Assembly: GCA_028689145.1 (NCBI GenBank)
Contig: JAQTWT010000014.1
Coordinates: 1 to 55,575, forward strand
DNA: 55,575 nucleotides
Direction: 5' to 3'
Source: Gallionella sp.
GTDB taxonomy: Bacteria; Pseudomonadota; Gammaproteobacteria; Burkholderiales; Gallionellaceae
The notes beneath the pieces are model-generated. The model was given only the letters and a program-made list of their open reading frames with translations. It was not told where the DNA came from and searched no databases. Position 1 is the stretch's first letter, and each line of letters begins with the position of its first letter. The translations under genes and the position numbers were made by a program. This document shows positions 8,320 to 18,130 of this stretch, piece after piece.

Positions 8320-9384
8320 CTATACTGCAACCGGATACGAACCTAAAATCTTCACGAATGCCGCGACCTGCTTCAGCTCGACCAAGGCGGCGGCCACTTT
8401 TCCATCCTGCTGGTGGCCTTCGATGTCCATGAAAAACACATATTCCCACAGGCCGGAACGCGCCGGACGCGACTCCAGCTTGGTCATGCTGACACCATGT
8501 TTGGCGAGCGGTACCAGCAGATCATGCACCGCACCGGGGCGGTTCGCGGCAGACATCACCAGCGAGGTCTTGTCATTGCCGGAAGGTGCGACCTGCTGAT
8601 TGCCCAGCACCAGAAATCTGGTGGTATTGCTGGCATCGTCCTCGATGTTTTCCACACATACGCCCAGGCCAAAATGCGCGGCGGCCTGAATACCCGCGAT
8701 AGCCGCGCTATGGGCAGTTTCAGCCGCCAGACGCGCGGCCTCGGCATTGCTGGCAAGCGGGATACGCGCGGCATTGGGCAGATTTGCATTCAACCAGTTC
8801 TGGCATTGCCCCAGCGATTGCGCATGCGAATAAACGGTCTTGATCGCGCCCAAATCGCACTGTTTGGCCAGCAGGCATTGATGAACCGCCAGCATCACTT
8901 CGCCGCACACTTGCAGCGGGCTTTGCAACAGCAGATCCAGCGTGCGGCCGATGGCACCTTCGGTGGAATTTTCCACCGGCACCATGCCGAAATTCACCGT
9001 CCCGCTTTCCACCGCGCGGAACACATCGTCGATGGTTGCGCTTGGCTTGCCGTGCACGGCGCTGCCGAAACGCTTGAGCGCGGCAGCCTCGCTGAACGTG
9101 CCTTCCGGCCCGAGATAAGCCACCGACAGAGGAGCTTCCAGCGCGCGGCATTGCGACATGATTTCGGTAAACAATTGCGCCACCGCCTGCTTGCTCAGCG
9201 GCCCGGCATTGTTGGTCTGGACGCGCTGCAAAATCTGCGCCTCGCGTTCCGGGCGTAGCACCGTATCGTTGTTTTTCAGGTGGCCGATCTGCTGCGCCAA
9301 AGCAGCGCGCTGGTTGAACAGCTTCAGCAACTCATCATCGAGACGGTCGATCTGCGTGCGGCACTGTTTCAATTTATCGGTCAT
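8320..9384 (-). CDS. pheA: Bifunctional chorismate mutase / prephenate dehydratase (P-protein)
   Basis: A 354-residue fusion making phenylpyruvate from chorismate. The N-terminal ~85 residues are an AroQ chorismate mutase (helical, with LRPEREAQIL around 43-52). Prephenate dehydratase begins at YLGPEGTFSEAA near residue 90. The TRF catalytic triplet is at 255-257 in NTTRFLVLG. A C-terminal ACT domain (about 272-354) contains the ESRP phenylalanine-binding motif at 304-307, so feedback inhibition by phenylalanine is expected. serC lies five bases upstream. Length and architecture are normal for the family. Confidence 0.96.
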   Translation of the reverse strand: MTDKLKQCRTQIDRLDDELLKLFNQRAALAQQIGHLKNNDTVLRPEREAQILQRVQTNNAGPLSKQAVAQLFTEIMSQCRALEAPLSVAYLGPEGTFSEAAALKRFGSAVHGKPSATIDDVFRAVESGTVNFGMVPVENSTEGAIGRTLDLLLQSPLQVCGEVMLAVHQCLLAKQCDLGAIKTVYSHAQSLGQCQNWLNANLPNAARIPLASNAEAARLAAETAHSAAIAGIQAAAHFGLGVCVENIEDDASNTTRFLVLGNQQVAPSGNDKTSLVMSAANRPGAVHDLLVPLAKHGVSMTKLESRPARSGLWEYVFFMDIEGHQQDGKVAAALVELKQVAAFVKILGSYPVAV

Positions 9385-9389
9385 GATTT

Positions 9390-10472
9390 CTAGTATGACT
9401 TCCGGGCAAACTCGTTCATAAAATCCACCAGCGCCTGCACGCCTGCCAGCGGCATCGCGTTGTAAATCGAGGCGCGCATACCGCCGACGGAGCGATGTCC
9501 CTTAAGTTGCAGCAGCCCGCGTGCATCGGCCAGTTTGAGAAATTCACTATCCAGATTGGCATCTTTCAGCGTGAACGGCACATTCATCATAGAGCGGTCG
9601 GCTTTGTTCACCGGGCAGTGGTAGAAACCGTTGCTGGCATCGATCGCGTCATACAGCAGCTTGGCTTTGGCGATATTCACCCGCTCCATCGCCGCGATGC
9701 CGCCATTGTTCTTCAACCACTGGAACACCAGCCCGGCCATGTAGATGGCGTAGGTCGGCGGCGTGTTGTACATCGAGTCCGTGTCGGCGTGAATCTTATA
9801 GTCGAGCATAGTCGGGGTGTTCGCCGCCGCTTGCCCGATCAGGTCGTCGCGCACGATCACCAGCGTCAACCCGGCGGGGCCGATGTTCTTCTGCGCACCG
9901 GCGTAGATCAGGCCGAACTTCGACACATCAACAGGACGCGACAAAATGTTGGACGACATATCAGCCACCAGCGGCACATCGCCGATTTGCGGAATCCAAT
10001 TGAACTCCACGCCGCCAATGGTTTCGTTCGCAATGTAGTGCAAGTAGGCCGCGTTCGGGTCGCGCTTCCAAGTATCGAACGCCGGGACATAGCTAAAATT
10101 TTTGTCGCCACTATCCGCCACGACATTCACGCCGCCGAATTTCTTCGCTTCGGCGATGGCCTTTTTCGACCATTCGCCGGTATTCACGTAATCGGCGGAA
10201 GCCTTGCCGCGCAACAGGTTTAGCGGAATCATCGAAAATTGCAGATGCGCCCCGCCCTGCAGGAACAGCACCTTGTAGTTGGCGGGAATGCCCATCAGTT
10301 CACGCAGATCGGCTTCGGCCTGTGCATGGATGCCCATGTACTCCTTGCCGCGATGCGACATCTCCATCACCGACATGCCGCTGCCGTGCCAGTCAGGCAA
10401 TTCAGCCTGCGCCTGTTGCAGCACCTCTTTCGGCAATACTGCTGGGCCTGCGCTGAAGTTATAAATGGTCAT
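9390..10472 (-). CDS. serC: Phosphoserine aminotransferase
   Basis: A 360-residue PLP enzyme that makes 3-phosphoserine for serine synthesis and 4-phosphohydroxythreonine for vitamin B6. The N-terminus has the family signature [11 protein letters not shown], followed by SHRGKEY near residue 40. The PLP lysine is K195 in [11 protein letters not shown]. It lies between gyrA and pheA, the usual betaproteobacterial arrangement. An inverted repeat fills the 84-base gap to gyrA. The length is standard and no defect is visible. Confidence 0.96.
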   Translation of the reverse strand: MTIYNFSAGPAVLPKEVLQQAQAELPDWHGSGMSVMEMSHRGKEYMGIHAQAEADLRELMGIPANYKVLFLQGGAHLQFSMIPLNLLRGKASADYVNTGEWSKKAIAEAKKFGGVNVVADSGDKNFSYVPAFDTWKRDPNAAYLHYIANETIGGVEFNWIPQIGDVPLVADMSSNILSRPVDVSKFGLIYAGAQKNIGPAGLTLVIVRDDLIGQAAANTPTMLDYKIHADTDSMYNTPPTYAIYMAGLVFQWLKNNGGIAAMERVNIAKAKLLYDAIDASNGFYHCPVNKADRSMMNVPFTLKDANLDSEFLKLADARGLLQLKGHRSVGGMRASIYNAMPLAGVQALVDFMNEFARKSY

Positions 10473-10479
10473 AATCTAT

Positions 10480-10566
10480 CAGGATCGGGGATTGAGGAGC
10501 GAGGATTGAAAAAAATCCAACACCCCGCCTTTAACTCAATCCCCGATCCTAGCTCCTCAATCCTGA
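10480..10566. repeat. Inverted AGGATTGAGGAT/CGGGGATTGAG repeat at the end of gyrA
   Basis: One arm reads AGGATCGGGGATTGAGGAGC from 10481. The opposite arm, ending around 10566, is its inverse with the modules in a different order. On the minus strand the upstream arm begins within the last codons of gyrA (GAT CAG GAT TGA), so it supplies the last residues and the stop. The same modules are translated at the start of lolD (20512-20540). Confidence 0.75.
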
Positions 10567-13115
10567 TCTTCTTCCGGTTCTGCGATGCGGCTCAAACCGG
10601 CCAGCTTCTCGCCCTCTTCCACGTTCATCAGCGTGACACCCTGCGTGGTACGCCCCATCTCGCGGATTTCCTTGACGCGGGTACGGATCAGCACGCCGCT
10701 GGTACCGATCAACATGATTTCATCATCCGGACTAACCAGTGTCGCGGCAACCACCTTGCCGTTGCGTGCCGAGGTCTGGATCGCGATCATGCCCTGTGTA
10801 CCACGCCCGTGGCGGGTGTATTCCACAATCGGGCTGCGTTTACCGTAACCGTTCTCGGTCGCGGTCAGCACGCTTTGCTGTTCGTCTTCAGCTACCAGCA
10901 ACGAGATCACCTGCTGCTTGGCGGCCAGCTTCATGCCGCGCACGCCGCGCGAGGCGCGTCCGGTCGCACGCACATCCTCTTCATCGAAGCGCACTGCCTT
11001 GCCGCCGTTCGAGAACAGCATCACATCGTGCTTGCCGTCGGTTACCGCCACACCGATCAGGTGATCGCCCTCGTCCAGATTGATCGCGATGATGCCGCGC
11101 TTCATCGGACGCGAGAAATCGTTCAGCGTGGTCTTCTTCACCGTGCCGTTGGCGGTGGCGAAGAACACATATTTATCCTCTACAAATTCGCTGACCGGCA
11201 GCACCGCATTGATCTTCTCGCCCTCTTCCAGCGGCAACAGGTTCACGATCGGCTTGCCGCGCGAAATGCGGCTGCCCTGCGGCACTTCATAGACCTTGAG
11301 CCAGTACACGCGGCCGCGGTTAGAGAAGCACAGGATGTAATTATGGGTGTTGGCGATGAACAGGTTGTCGATGAAATCGTCTTCCTTGGTCGCCGTGGCC
11401 TGTTTGCCGCGACCGCCGCGCTTCTGCGCGCGGTATTCGTCGAGACGCTGCGCCTTCATGTAGCCGCCGTGCGACAAAGTGACCACCACGTCTTCCGGCG
11501 CGATCAGGTCTTCCATGCTCATGTCCTGCGTGTGCGTGATGATCTCGCTGCGGCGCTTGTCACCGAACTGCGCTTTCACTGCGGCCAGCTCATCCCCGAT
11601 GATCTGAGTCACACGTTCCGGCTTGGCGAGGATGTCGAGCAGATCGGTGATCTTGTCCATCACTTCACGGTATTCGCCGACGATCTTGTCCTGCTCCAGG
11701 CCGGTCAGGCGTTGCAGGCGCAACTCCAAGATCGCCTGTGCCTGCGCATCGGAAAGATAATAGCCGCTGGTCTTGCCTTTACCGACCAGACCGAATTCGG
11801 GCAACAGACCTTCCGGACGCGATGCGTCGCTGACACGGCTGAGCATGTCTTCAACCAGCGACGAACGCCAGCCGCGCCCCATCAGTTCGCGCTTGGCATC
11901 GGCGGGAGTCGGCGCCGCCTTGATCAGCGCGATGATCTCGTCCACATTGGACAGCGCCACCGCCAGACCTTCCAGAATATGGCCGCGTTCGCGTGCTTTG
12001 CGCAATTCGAAAATGGTGCGGCGCGTGACCACTTCACGGCGATGGCGCAGGAACGCGTCGATCACCTGCTTGAGGTTGAGCAGCTTGGGCTGGCCGTCGA
12101 TGATCGCGACCATATTGATGCCGAAACTGTCCTGTAACTGGGTGTCTTTGTACAGTTTATTGAGAATCACGTCGGCGTTCTCACCGCGCTTCAGCTCGAT
12201 CACCGCGCGCATGCCGGACTTGTCCGATTCATCGCGAATTTCGGAAATACCTTCCAGTTTCTTCTCGCGCACCAGCTCGCCGATCTTGATCAGCAGGTTG
12301 GCCTTGTTCACCTGATAGGGCAGCTCGTCAATAATGATCGCTTGGCGTTCGCCCTTGCCTATATCCTCAAAATGGGTGCGACCGCGCATGATCACACGTC
12401 CACGTCCGGTGCGGTAGCCTTCCTTTACCCCGGCCAGACCATAGATGAAACCTGCAGTCGGGAAATCCGGCGCGGGCACATATTCGATCAACTGCTCGAT
12501 ATCAAGCTCGGGATTTTTCAGCAGCGCGAGGCAGGCATCCACCACTTCGCTCAAGTTATGCGGCGGAATGTTGGTCGCCATACCTACCGCGATACCGGAA
12601 GAACCGTTTACCAGCAAATTGGGGAAACGCGACGGGAATACCAGCGGCTCATGCTCTGAACCGTCGTAGTTCGGCCCGAAATCAACGGTTTCTTTGTCCA
12701 GATCGGCCAGCAATTCGTGGGCAATCTTCGCCATACGGATTTCGGTGTAACGCATCGCCGCCGCATTGTCGCCGTCCACCGAGCCGAAGTTACCCTGCCC
12801 GTCCACCAGCGGGTAGCGCAACGAAAAATCCTGCGCCATACGCACGATGGTGTCGTACACCGCCGTGTCGCCGTGCGGGTGGTACTTACCGATCACATCG
12901 CCGACGATACGCGCCGACTTCTTGTAAGCGCGGTTCCAGTCGTTGGACAGCTCGTGCATCGCGAACAATACGCGGCGGTGCACCGGTTTCAGGCCGTCGC
13001 GCACATCCGGCAGCGCACGACCGATAATGACGCTCATTGCATAGTCCAGATAGGACTTGCGCATTTCCTCTTCAAGACTGACCGGCAGGGTTTCTTTGGC
13101 GAATTTCTGTTCCAT
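10557..13115 (-). CDS. gyrA: DNA gyrase subunit A
   Basis: An 852-residue GyrA, the breakage-reunion subunit that introduces negative supercoils with GyrB. The active-site tyrosine is Y123 in [11 protein letters not shown]. The quinolone-resistance region reads [15 protein letters not shown] at 81-95, with Thr84 where E. coli has Ser83 and the Asp conserved at 88. Thr at this position is the natural residue in several genera and cannot be read as acquired resistance. The GyrA box QKRGGRGK is present in the C-terminal beta-pinwheel domain. The tail is short and acidic, and its last codons and stop fall within a dispersed repeat. It is the first gene of the serC-pheA run. Confidence 0.97.
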   Translation of the reverse strand: MEQKFAKETLPVSLEEEMRKSYLDYAMSVIIGRALPDVRDGLKPVHRRVLFAMHELSNDWNRAYKKSARIVGDVIGKYHPHGDTAVYDTIVRMAQDFSLRYPLVDGQGNFGSVDGDNAAAMRYTEIRMAKIAHELLADLDKETVDFGPNYDGSEHEPLVFPSRFPNLLVNGSSGIAVGMATNIPPHNLSEVVDACLALLKNPELDIEQLIEYVPAPDFPTAGFIYGLAGVKEGYRTGRGRVIMRGRTHFEDIGKGERQAIIIDELPYQVNKANLLIKIGELVREKKLEGISEIRDESDKSGMRAVIELKRGENADVILNKLYKDTQLQDSFGINMVAIIDGQPKLLNLKQVIDAFLRHRREVVTRRTIFELRKARERGHILEGLAVALSNVDEIIALIKAAPTPADAKRELMGRGWRSSLVEDMLSRVSDASRPEGLLPEFGLVGKGKTSGYYLSDAQAQAILELRLQRLTGLEQDKIVGEYREVMDKITDLLDILAKPERVTQIIGDELAAVKAQFGDKRRSEIITHTQDMSMEDLIAPEDVVVTLSHGGYMKAQRLDEYRAQKRGGRGKQATATKEDDFIDNLFIANTHNYILCFSNRGRVYWLKVYEVPQGSRISRGKPIVNLLPLEEGEKINAVLPVSEFVEDKYVFFATANGTVKKTTLNDFSRPMKRGIIAINLDEGDHLIGVAVTDGKHDVMLFSNGGKAVRFDEEDVRATGRASRGVRGMKLAAKQQVISLLVAEDEQQSVLTATENGYGKRSPIVEYTRHGRGTQGMIAIQTSARNGKVVAATLVSPDDEIMLIGTSGVLIRTRVKEIREMGRTTQGVTLMNVEEGEKLAGLSRIAEPEEDQD

Positions 13116-13160
13116 AAATTTTGTTTTTCCCTAAGGCAACCGACGCATAACAAAGCGCGC

Positions 13161-13176
13161 ATTTTAGCACAGCGGC
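13161..13176 (-). promoter_or_regulatory. Candidate extended -10 promoter of gyrA
   Basis: On the minus strand TGTGCTAAAAT precedes gyrA by about 45 bases. It contains a TG-C extension and a TAAAAT hexamer (13166-13161). No good -35 element is visible at 16-18 bases, so it would be an extended -10 promoter. The assignment rests on pattern only. Confidence 0.4.
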
Positions 13177-13282
13177 GCGACGCTAAGCCACCCGCATGGC
13201 AGGCAATATTATTTGGTTTAAACGGTTGGCTGGGACGGCAAGATTTGTTAAAGTCCGTACCTCACCAATCAATGCCCACACC

Positions 13283-13978
13283 ATGGCCAACGCCGACCCC
13301 GTCGAACTGGAAAAATTCTCGCAACTGGCACACAAGTGGTGGGACCCGAACAGCGAATTCAAACCGCTGCACGACATTAACCCGCTGCGCTTGGGCTACA
13401 TCGACCGCCACGCCGGCCTCGCCGAAAAGACCGTGCTGGATGTCGGCTGCGGCGGCGGCATCCTGTCAGAAAGCATGGCTGGCCTGAATGCGAACGTCAG
13501 CGGCATTGATCTGTCCGACAAAGCCCTGCAAGTCGCAAAACTGCACCTACTGGAAAGCGGGAAACAAGTTAATTACCGCAAGATCGCCGTGGAAGAGCTG
13601 GCCGCCGAGCAACCCGGCCATTACGATGTCGTGACCTGCATGGAAATGCTCGAACATGTGCCCGACCCGCAGAGCGTGGTCACAGCCTGTGCCAAGCTGG
13701 TCAAGCCGGGCGGCTGGGTGTTCCTTTCCACGCTCAACCGTAACCTAAAATCCTATCTGTTCGCCGTCATCGGCGCGGAATATATACTGAACCTGCTGCC
13801 GCACGGCACACATGACTACGACAATTTCATCAAACCCTCCGAGCTGGCGCAAGCCTGCCGCAATGCGGGCTTGAACCTGACAGACATTGTTGGCATGAGC
13901 TACAACCCGCTCAGCAAGGTTTATTCATTGGGCATCGATACCGATGTGAACTACATGATCGCCTGCCGTCGTGATTAA
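13283..13978 (+). CDS. ubiG: Ubiquinone biosynthesis O-methyltransferase
   Basis: A 231-residue UbiG, which performs both O-methylations of ubiquinone synthesis. I chose the ATG at 13283 ([20 protein letters not shown]), which matches the family N-terminus; the open frame extends 29 codons further without family similarity. SAM-binding motif I is [11 protein letters not shown] (51-61), and [11 protein letters not shown] and [16 protein letters not shown] follow. It is divergent from gyrA and upstream of gph, a common proteobacterial pair. REP palindromes lie in the gap to gph. Confidence 0.94.
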   Translation: MANADPVELEKFSQLAHKWWDPNSEFKPLHDINPLRLGYIDRHAGLAEKTVLDVGCGGGILSESMAGLNANVSGIDLSDKALQVAKLHLLESGKQVNYRKIAVEELAAEQPGHYDVVTCMEMLEHVPDPQSVVTACAKLVKPGGWVFLSTLNRNLKSYLFAVIGAEYILNLLPHGTHDYDNFIKPSELAQACRNAGLNLTDIVGMSYNPLSKVYSLGIDTDVNYMIACRRD

Positions 13979-13994
13979 TAGCATATTGAAGCGC

Positions 13995-14074
13995 GTAGAG
14001 GCGTATGGCATACGCCCTTATTGAATCCACAAAATGACGTATGCCATTCAAGGACGTATTGCCATACGCCCCTA
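13995..14074. repeat. Inverted pair of GTAG-headed REP palindromes
   Basis: The left unit begins GTAGAGGCGTATGGCATACG (13995) and the right unit ends CCATACGCCCCTAC (14074). The spacer contains a further degenerate GACGTATGCCATTC half-unit, suggesting a third, decayed copy. The subfamily matches 5237-5321 and 30386-30408. It lies between ubiG and gph on the same strand and may modulate readthrough or mRNA stability. Confidence 0.85.
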
Positions 14075-14094
14075 CCAATGCACCAAAACTACCC

Positions 14095-14745
14095 ATGATT
14101 AGAGCCGTTCTGTTCGACCTCGACGGCACTTTTGCCGACACCGCGCCCGATCTTGCCGCCGCGCTCAATCACACCCTCGCCATGCGCAATCTGCCGCAGC
14201 TGCCTCTGGAGATCGTCAGAACACAGGCATCGCACGGATCGCGCGGCCTGCTCAAGATCGGCTTCGGCATCGAACCGGATGCGCCTGAATATGACACGCT
14301 ACGCGACATCTTCCTCGACTATTACGCACACCATATCTGCGTGCATACCCGGCTGTTCGGTGACATGGCTGAGCTGATCGACGAACTGGAACGGCGCGAC
14401 ATCAAATGGGGTATCGTCACCAACAAACCGCACCGCTACACCGTGCCGCTGATGCTGGCTCTGGGCTATGCCGAACGCGCCGCCTGCCTGATCAGCGGCG
14501 ACACTTGTGCACGCGCCAAGCCGCATCCCGACCCGTTGCTTAAAGCCTGCGAGCTGATTGGTGTCGCGCCCGGACAATGCCTGTATCTCGGCGATGACCT
14601 GAGAGACATGCAAGCCGCCAATGCCGCAGCGATGCACGGCATCATCGCCCGCTACGGCTATGTCGGCGAAGCCAGTCTCGACAGCTGGAACGCGCAAGGT
14701 ATTATTGACGCTCCGACCGAACTGCTTGGAATGATCGCTTCCTGA
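14095..14745 (+). CDS. gph: Phosphoglycolate phosphatase, HAD family
   Basis: A 216-residue HAD phosphatase. The start at 14095 (MIRAVLFDLDGTFADTAPDL) gives the canonical N-terminus; the longer frame would translate through the REP repeat. Motif I is DLDGT with the nucleophile D8 and acid D10. Motif II is the IVTNKP segment, motif III the lysine in ARAKPHPDPLLK, and motif IV YLGDDLRDMQAA. It probably removes phosphate from 2-phosphoglycolate, formed by Rubisco oxygenation or DNA repair. UbiG-Gph adjacency is common in proteobacteria. A Phe replaces the more usual Leu/Val after DLDGT, a minor change. Confidence 0.88.
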   Translation: MIRAVLFDLDGTFADTAPDLAAALNHTLAMRNLPQLPLEIVRTQASHGSRGLLKIGFGIEPDAPEYDTLRDIFLDYYAHHICVHTRLFGDMAELIDELERRDIKWGIVTNKPHRYTVPLMLALGYAERAACLISGDTCARAKPHPDPLLKACELIGVAPGQCLYLGDDLRDMQAANAAAMHGIIARYGYVGEASLDSWNAQGIIDAPTELLGMIAS

Positions 14746-14789
14746 ACTGACTACAAGCTGTTCTGCAGTAAACCTTGCTGCTACATGAA

Positions 14790-16919
14790 TCAGTAAAACC
14801 GTATCGAATTACGCCCGCTATCCTTGGCCTGATACATCGCCATATCGGCCCATTTGAGCACATCTTCCGCAGCGGATTCGCTGTCGAATACCACCACCCC
14901 GATACTCGCGGCACAACGATGCTCAACGGTCGTTTCCGCGGCACCTTCATGTCTGAATTTCAACCAATAGGGTTCGGACAAAGCAACCCGGATTTTTTCC
15001 GCGACAATGCCGGCTTGCGCTGCAGATTCCGCTTTATCGCTGTCCAGCCCGCCGAGCATCACCACGAATTCGTCGCCGCCGAAACGCGCCACGGTATCCG
15101 CCTCGCGCACACATCCGGTGAGCCGCCGCGCGACTTCCGCCAACAGCAGATCTCCGACACCGTGACCGTAGGTGTCGTTGAGCGGTTTGAAATTATCCAG
15201 ATCGAGAAACATCAGCGCACCGTAAAGCCCGCTGCGCTTACTGACAATCAGGGCTTGTCCGAGCCGGTCATTCAACATGCGGCGGTTGGGCAGTTGCGTC
15301 AGGGTATCGTAGAAAGCCAAGTTGTTGATTTCTTCCTCCGCCTTCTTGCGTGCGGTAATGTCATGCAGCGTTGCAACATAGTGTGTGACCTCTCCGTCAT
15401 CTCCTTTCACTGCGGTGACAGTGAGTTGCTCCGGATATATTTCGCCGTTCTTGCGCCGGTTCCATATCTCGCCTTTCCATGCGCCGGTACAGCGGATACA
15501 TTCCCACATCGCGGCGTAAAAGGCCGCATGATGATGCCCCGACTTGAGCATGCGCGGTGTCTGCCCAATCGCTTCTTCCGCGCTGTAGCCGGTGATATCG
15601 GTAAAAGCGTGATTGACCCGCAGAATCACATGCCGGGCATCGGTGACCATCATGCCGTCCTGAGATTCGAAAGCGATCGCGGCGATGCGCAGCTCTCCTT
15701 CCGCACGCTTGCGCTCTTCCAATTCCCGCAACAATTGCCCAGTACGCAAGGCAACCTTATCCTCCAACTCGCGATTGTTGTTGCGCACCACTTCAGCCAT
15801 GTTTCTGAACTGTGCCGAGAACTGTGCAATTTCGGTAGCCCCTTCCCGCGGCGGCTCAATTTCGTAGTGTCCTTGCCGGATCTGTTCAACCGATTTACCC
15901 AACGCGTGTATTGGTTTCAACACCAGGCGATGCAACATCATCGCCACCGCGGCCAATGCCAGCAGCAACATCACCGCCAGCAACGGAATGATGTCGAAGC
16001 GCTTCAATAATCTCAACGCATCGTCATCCATTAGCGTCAGATCAAACCAGCCGATTTCCGGCAGGTAAGCCACCCCCAACAGGCATTTTTTGCCGTTGAA
16101 TGTCACCCAGAGCGTCTCCACCTTATCGGCAGTATGTTCCACTTCCCTCATTACCTTGCGCAATTGTTCTATATCGGCCGGGTCGGTCAACAGCGCATCA
16201 ACCTTGCGCCGTTGCTCCACACTTTTAGTAATACTCGCAAAATCAATGAATTTTGGATCGCGATACAGCTGCACCGCCATATCACGATCAACAAACAAGG
16301 TATGGATACCCGGCTGCTCGATATCGACAGATTCCTTGATAAATTGGGTAATGTCCAAACCCGTGCCGATCACCCCTACCGCTTTATTTTCATGCTTGAG
16401 CACCACATTGATCCAAACCTTGGTATTCCCCAGATGGGTATCGGGATCGACGTTAATCTGATAATCCAGATTGCCGGCAATAGTTGCATAGAACCATGCA
16501 TCATCCGGATTTTTTGGCGACAGGGAATAACGCAACTGCTGTCCGGCAAACTTGTTTGCCGCATCATTGAAATAGTAATGCCCCGACCCGGCTAGCGCGG
16601 CAAAGTAACTGTGATCCTGAAAGTTAAGCCTGTAACGTTCCAAAACAGCCAACGCATGCTTGCGGGTGGCAGCATTCTCTTCATGCAAGGCCAAATCCCG
16701 TAATGCCGGCTCGGCCGCCATCTGTCGTGCCAAGGCAACCTCGCGCATCAGCGGCAGCAGCGTACGATGTTTATCAAACAACACCTGCTTCTCGGCGAAT
16801 CGCGCGCCCCACTGTTCGTTGATGCGCGCCACCAGATGGCTGGAATACAACCACAAGGTCGCGGTGAACGCGAGAAAGATCACCACCATCAGGATAAAGA
16901 ATTTTGTTCTGAGCTTCAT
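14790..16919 (-). CDS. Membrane diguanylate cyclase: periplasmic sensor, HAMP, PAS, GGDEF
   Basis: A 709-residue c-di-GMP synthase, using the ATG at 16919 (MKLRTKFFILMVVIFL). Order: first membrane helix (5-25), a periplasmic dCache-like sensor of roughly 270 residues, a second helix (IIPLLAVMLLLALAAVAMML), HAMP, a short coiled coil, a PAS domain (FTDITGYSAEEAIGQTPRML), and GGDEF with DTLTQLPNRRMLNDRL and the intact catalytic ARFGGDEFVVML. No clear RxxD inhibitory site is visible immediately before GGDEF. It overlaps the upstream cyclase gene by ATGA, so the two should be co-translated. The periplasmic ligand is unknown. Confidence 0.9.
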   Translation of the reverse strand: MKLRTKFFILMVVIFLAFTATLWLYSSHLVARINEQWGARFAEKQVLFDKHRTLLPLMREVALARQMAAEPALRDLALHEENAATRKHALAVLERYRLNFQDHSYFAALAGSGHYYFNDAANKFAGQQLRYSLSPKNPDDAWFYATIAGNLDYQINVDPDTHLGNTKVWINVVLKHENKAVGVIGTGLDITQFIKESVDIEQPGIHTLFVDRDMAVQLYRDPKFIDFASITKSVEQRRKVDALLTDPADIEQLRKVMREVEHTADKVETLWVTFNGKKCLLGVAYLPEIGWFDLTLMDDDALRLLKRFDIIPLLAVMLLLALAAVAMMLHRLVLKPIHALGKSVEQIRQGHYEIEPPREGATEIAQFSAQFRNMAEVVRNNNRELEDKVALRTGQLLRELEERKRAEGELRIAAIAFESQDGMMVTDARHVILRVNHAFTDITGYSAEEAIGQTPRMLKSGHHHAAFYAAMWECIRCTGAWKGEIWNRRKNGEIYPEQLTVTAVKGDDGEVTHYVATLHDITARKKAEEEINNLAFYDTLTQLPNRRMLNDRLGQALIVSKRSGLYGALMFLDLDNFKPLNDTYGHGVGDLLLAEVARRLTGCVREADTVARFGGDEFVVMLGGLDSDKAESAAQAGIVAEKIRVALSEPYWLKFRHEGAAETTVEHRCAASIGVVVFDSESAAEDVLKWADMAMYQAKDSGRNSIRFY

Positions 16920-18046
16920 GGCCGCCCTGTACCGCGATCTCCCGCCACGTTTGCATGGCACTGCACCCGGTTGCGACCGGACGTTTTGGCCTGGTACAGC
17001 GCGGCATCCGCCAGCCCGACGAGTTTTTCTTCCGACTTGTCATCGGGCTGCTGTTCGGCAGCCCCGATGCTGACGGTAAAACAAAATTCCACTCCGCCCA
17101 GACTTTTGACGGTGGTGTTTTCTACTGTTGCCCTGACGCGCTCCGCCAACGCCGATGCCTCCTGCACGCCTGTCTCGGGTAGCAGAATGGCAAACTCTTC
17201 TCCTCCCAAGCGGGCCACCACGTCGATTTCGCGCGATTCCTTGCGGCAGATATCCGCAAGCGTGCAGATCACCAAGTCCCCGGTCGGATGCCCGTAGGTA
17301 TCGTTGATTTTTTTGAAATGGTCGATGTCCAGCATCAGCAGTGACACGCGATGTTTCAGACGGTTTCCCCGCTGTATTTCCTGCCGCAGCAGCGGCATAA
17401 AATGCCGCCGGTTGCTCACCCCTGTCATGGGGTCGGTGTTCGATGCTAGTTCAAGTGCCGCTTCCGACTCGTGCCTGCGCAAATAGCTGAGCGCAAAAGC
17501 AAACTGCACCAGCATTGTCATGACTGCGGTAGGCCAGATCAGCACTGCATAGTGGCTCTGCTGAAAACCATGCGCAAAACCAATGCCATCAAGCAGATGG
17601 GGAGTGGCGGCGGCAACAAAGGTATAAACAAGGTTCAGCCGCAACGAGAAACCCAGAAATAGCACAGCCGGGATGAACATGAAGAACATAAATCCGCCGA
17701 TGCCGTAGGTCATGCCGGTATTGAGGCGGTTCAATATTTCCACGAAGACTATTTCCGCCAATAGCGCGCCCCCCATGGATATGACAGCCAATAAACGTGC
17801 ATCCCGGACATATTTGAAAGCCAAGGAAATGACGGCCAACAACAAGTAAGACATCCTGAGTCCGACCGTGTTATGGGCACCCACAGGATCGGTGACATGA
17901 TCCCATAGCCAGAACGCCGCCCCCAGACAAGCAAACAGGACAAACATCGCCGCGCAAAAAGAACGGTGGTCTTCCAGCTTTCTTTGCAGGTAGGCAGGCT
18001 CGGCTGCGAAACCGAAATAACCGGGACGGTTTTCTAGTCTGCGCAT
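16916..18046 (-). CDS. Membrane-anchored diguanylate cyclase (GGEEF)
   Basis: A 376-residue protein with five or six N-terminal membrane helices (about 30-210) followed by a GGDEF domain with SNTDPMTGVSNRRHF, DIDHFKKINDTYGH and the active-site variant ARLGGEEFAILL, which is catalytically competent in the family. It probably makes c-di-GMP in response to a membrane or small-molecule cue. Its TGA stop overlaps the ATG of the next cyclase. Co-translation of two cyclases with different sensor parts suggests one pathway integrating two inputs, or heterodimer formation, since GGDEF domains act as dimers. Confidence 0.9.
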   Translation of the reverse strand: MRRLENRPGYFGFAAEPAYLQRKLEDHRSFCAAMFVLFACLGAAFWLWDHVTDPVGAHNTVGLRMSYLLLAVISLAFKYVRDARLLAVISMGGALLAEIVFVEILNRLNTGMTYGIGGFMFFMFIPAVLFLGFSLRLNLVYTFVAAATPHLLDGIGFAHGFQQSHYAVLIWPTAVMTMLVQFAFALSYLRRHESEAALELASNTDPMTGVSNRRHFMPLLRQEIQRGNRLKHRVSLLMLDIDHFKKINDTYGHPTGDLVICTLADICRKESREIDVVARLGGEEFAILLPETGVQEASALAERVRATVENTTVKSLGGVEFCFTVSIGAAEQQPDDKSEEKLVGLADAALYQAKTSGRNRVQCHANVAGDRGTGRP

Positions 18047-18130
18047 AATGGTGCGTAATTTCCGCGATAGCTGATTACGGTGGATTTCATCATGTCATCA
18101 TAATTTGCAAAGGTAATACAACATCCAGGT

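Noticed and set aside
10239..12137. Long plus-strand open frame of 632 codons opposite gyrA
   Set aside because: It is the antisense shadow of gyrA, a GC-rich gene. Its translation has no domain-like composition, and gyrA is fully conserved on the other strand.
10557..13115. Thr at the Ser83-equivalent of GyrA as a quinolone resistance mutation
   Set aside because: Thr is the wild-type residue at this position in several genera, and the nearby Asp is conserved. Resistance cannot be inferred.
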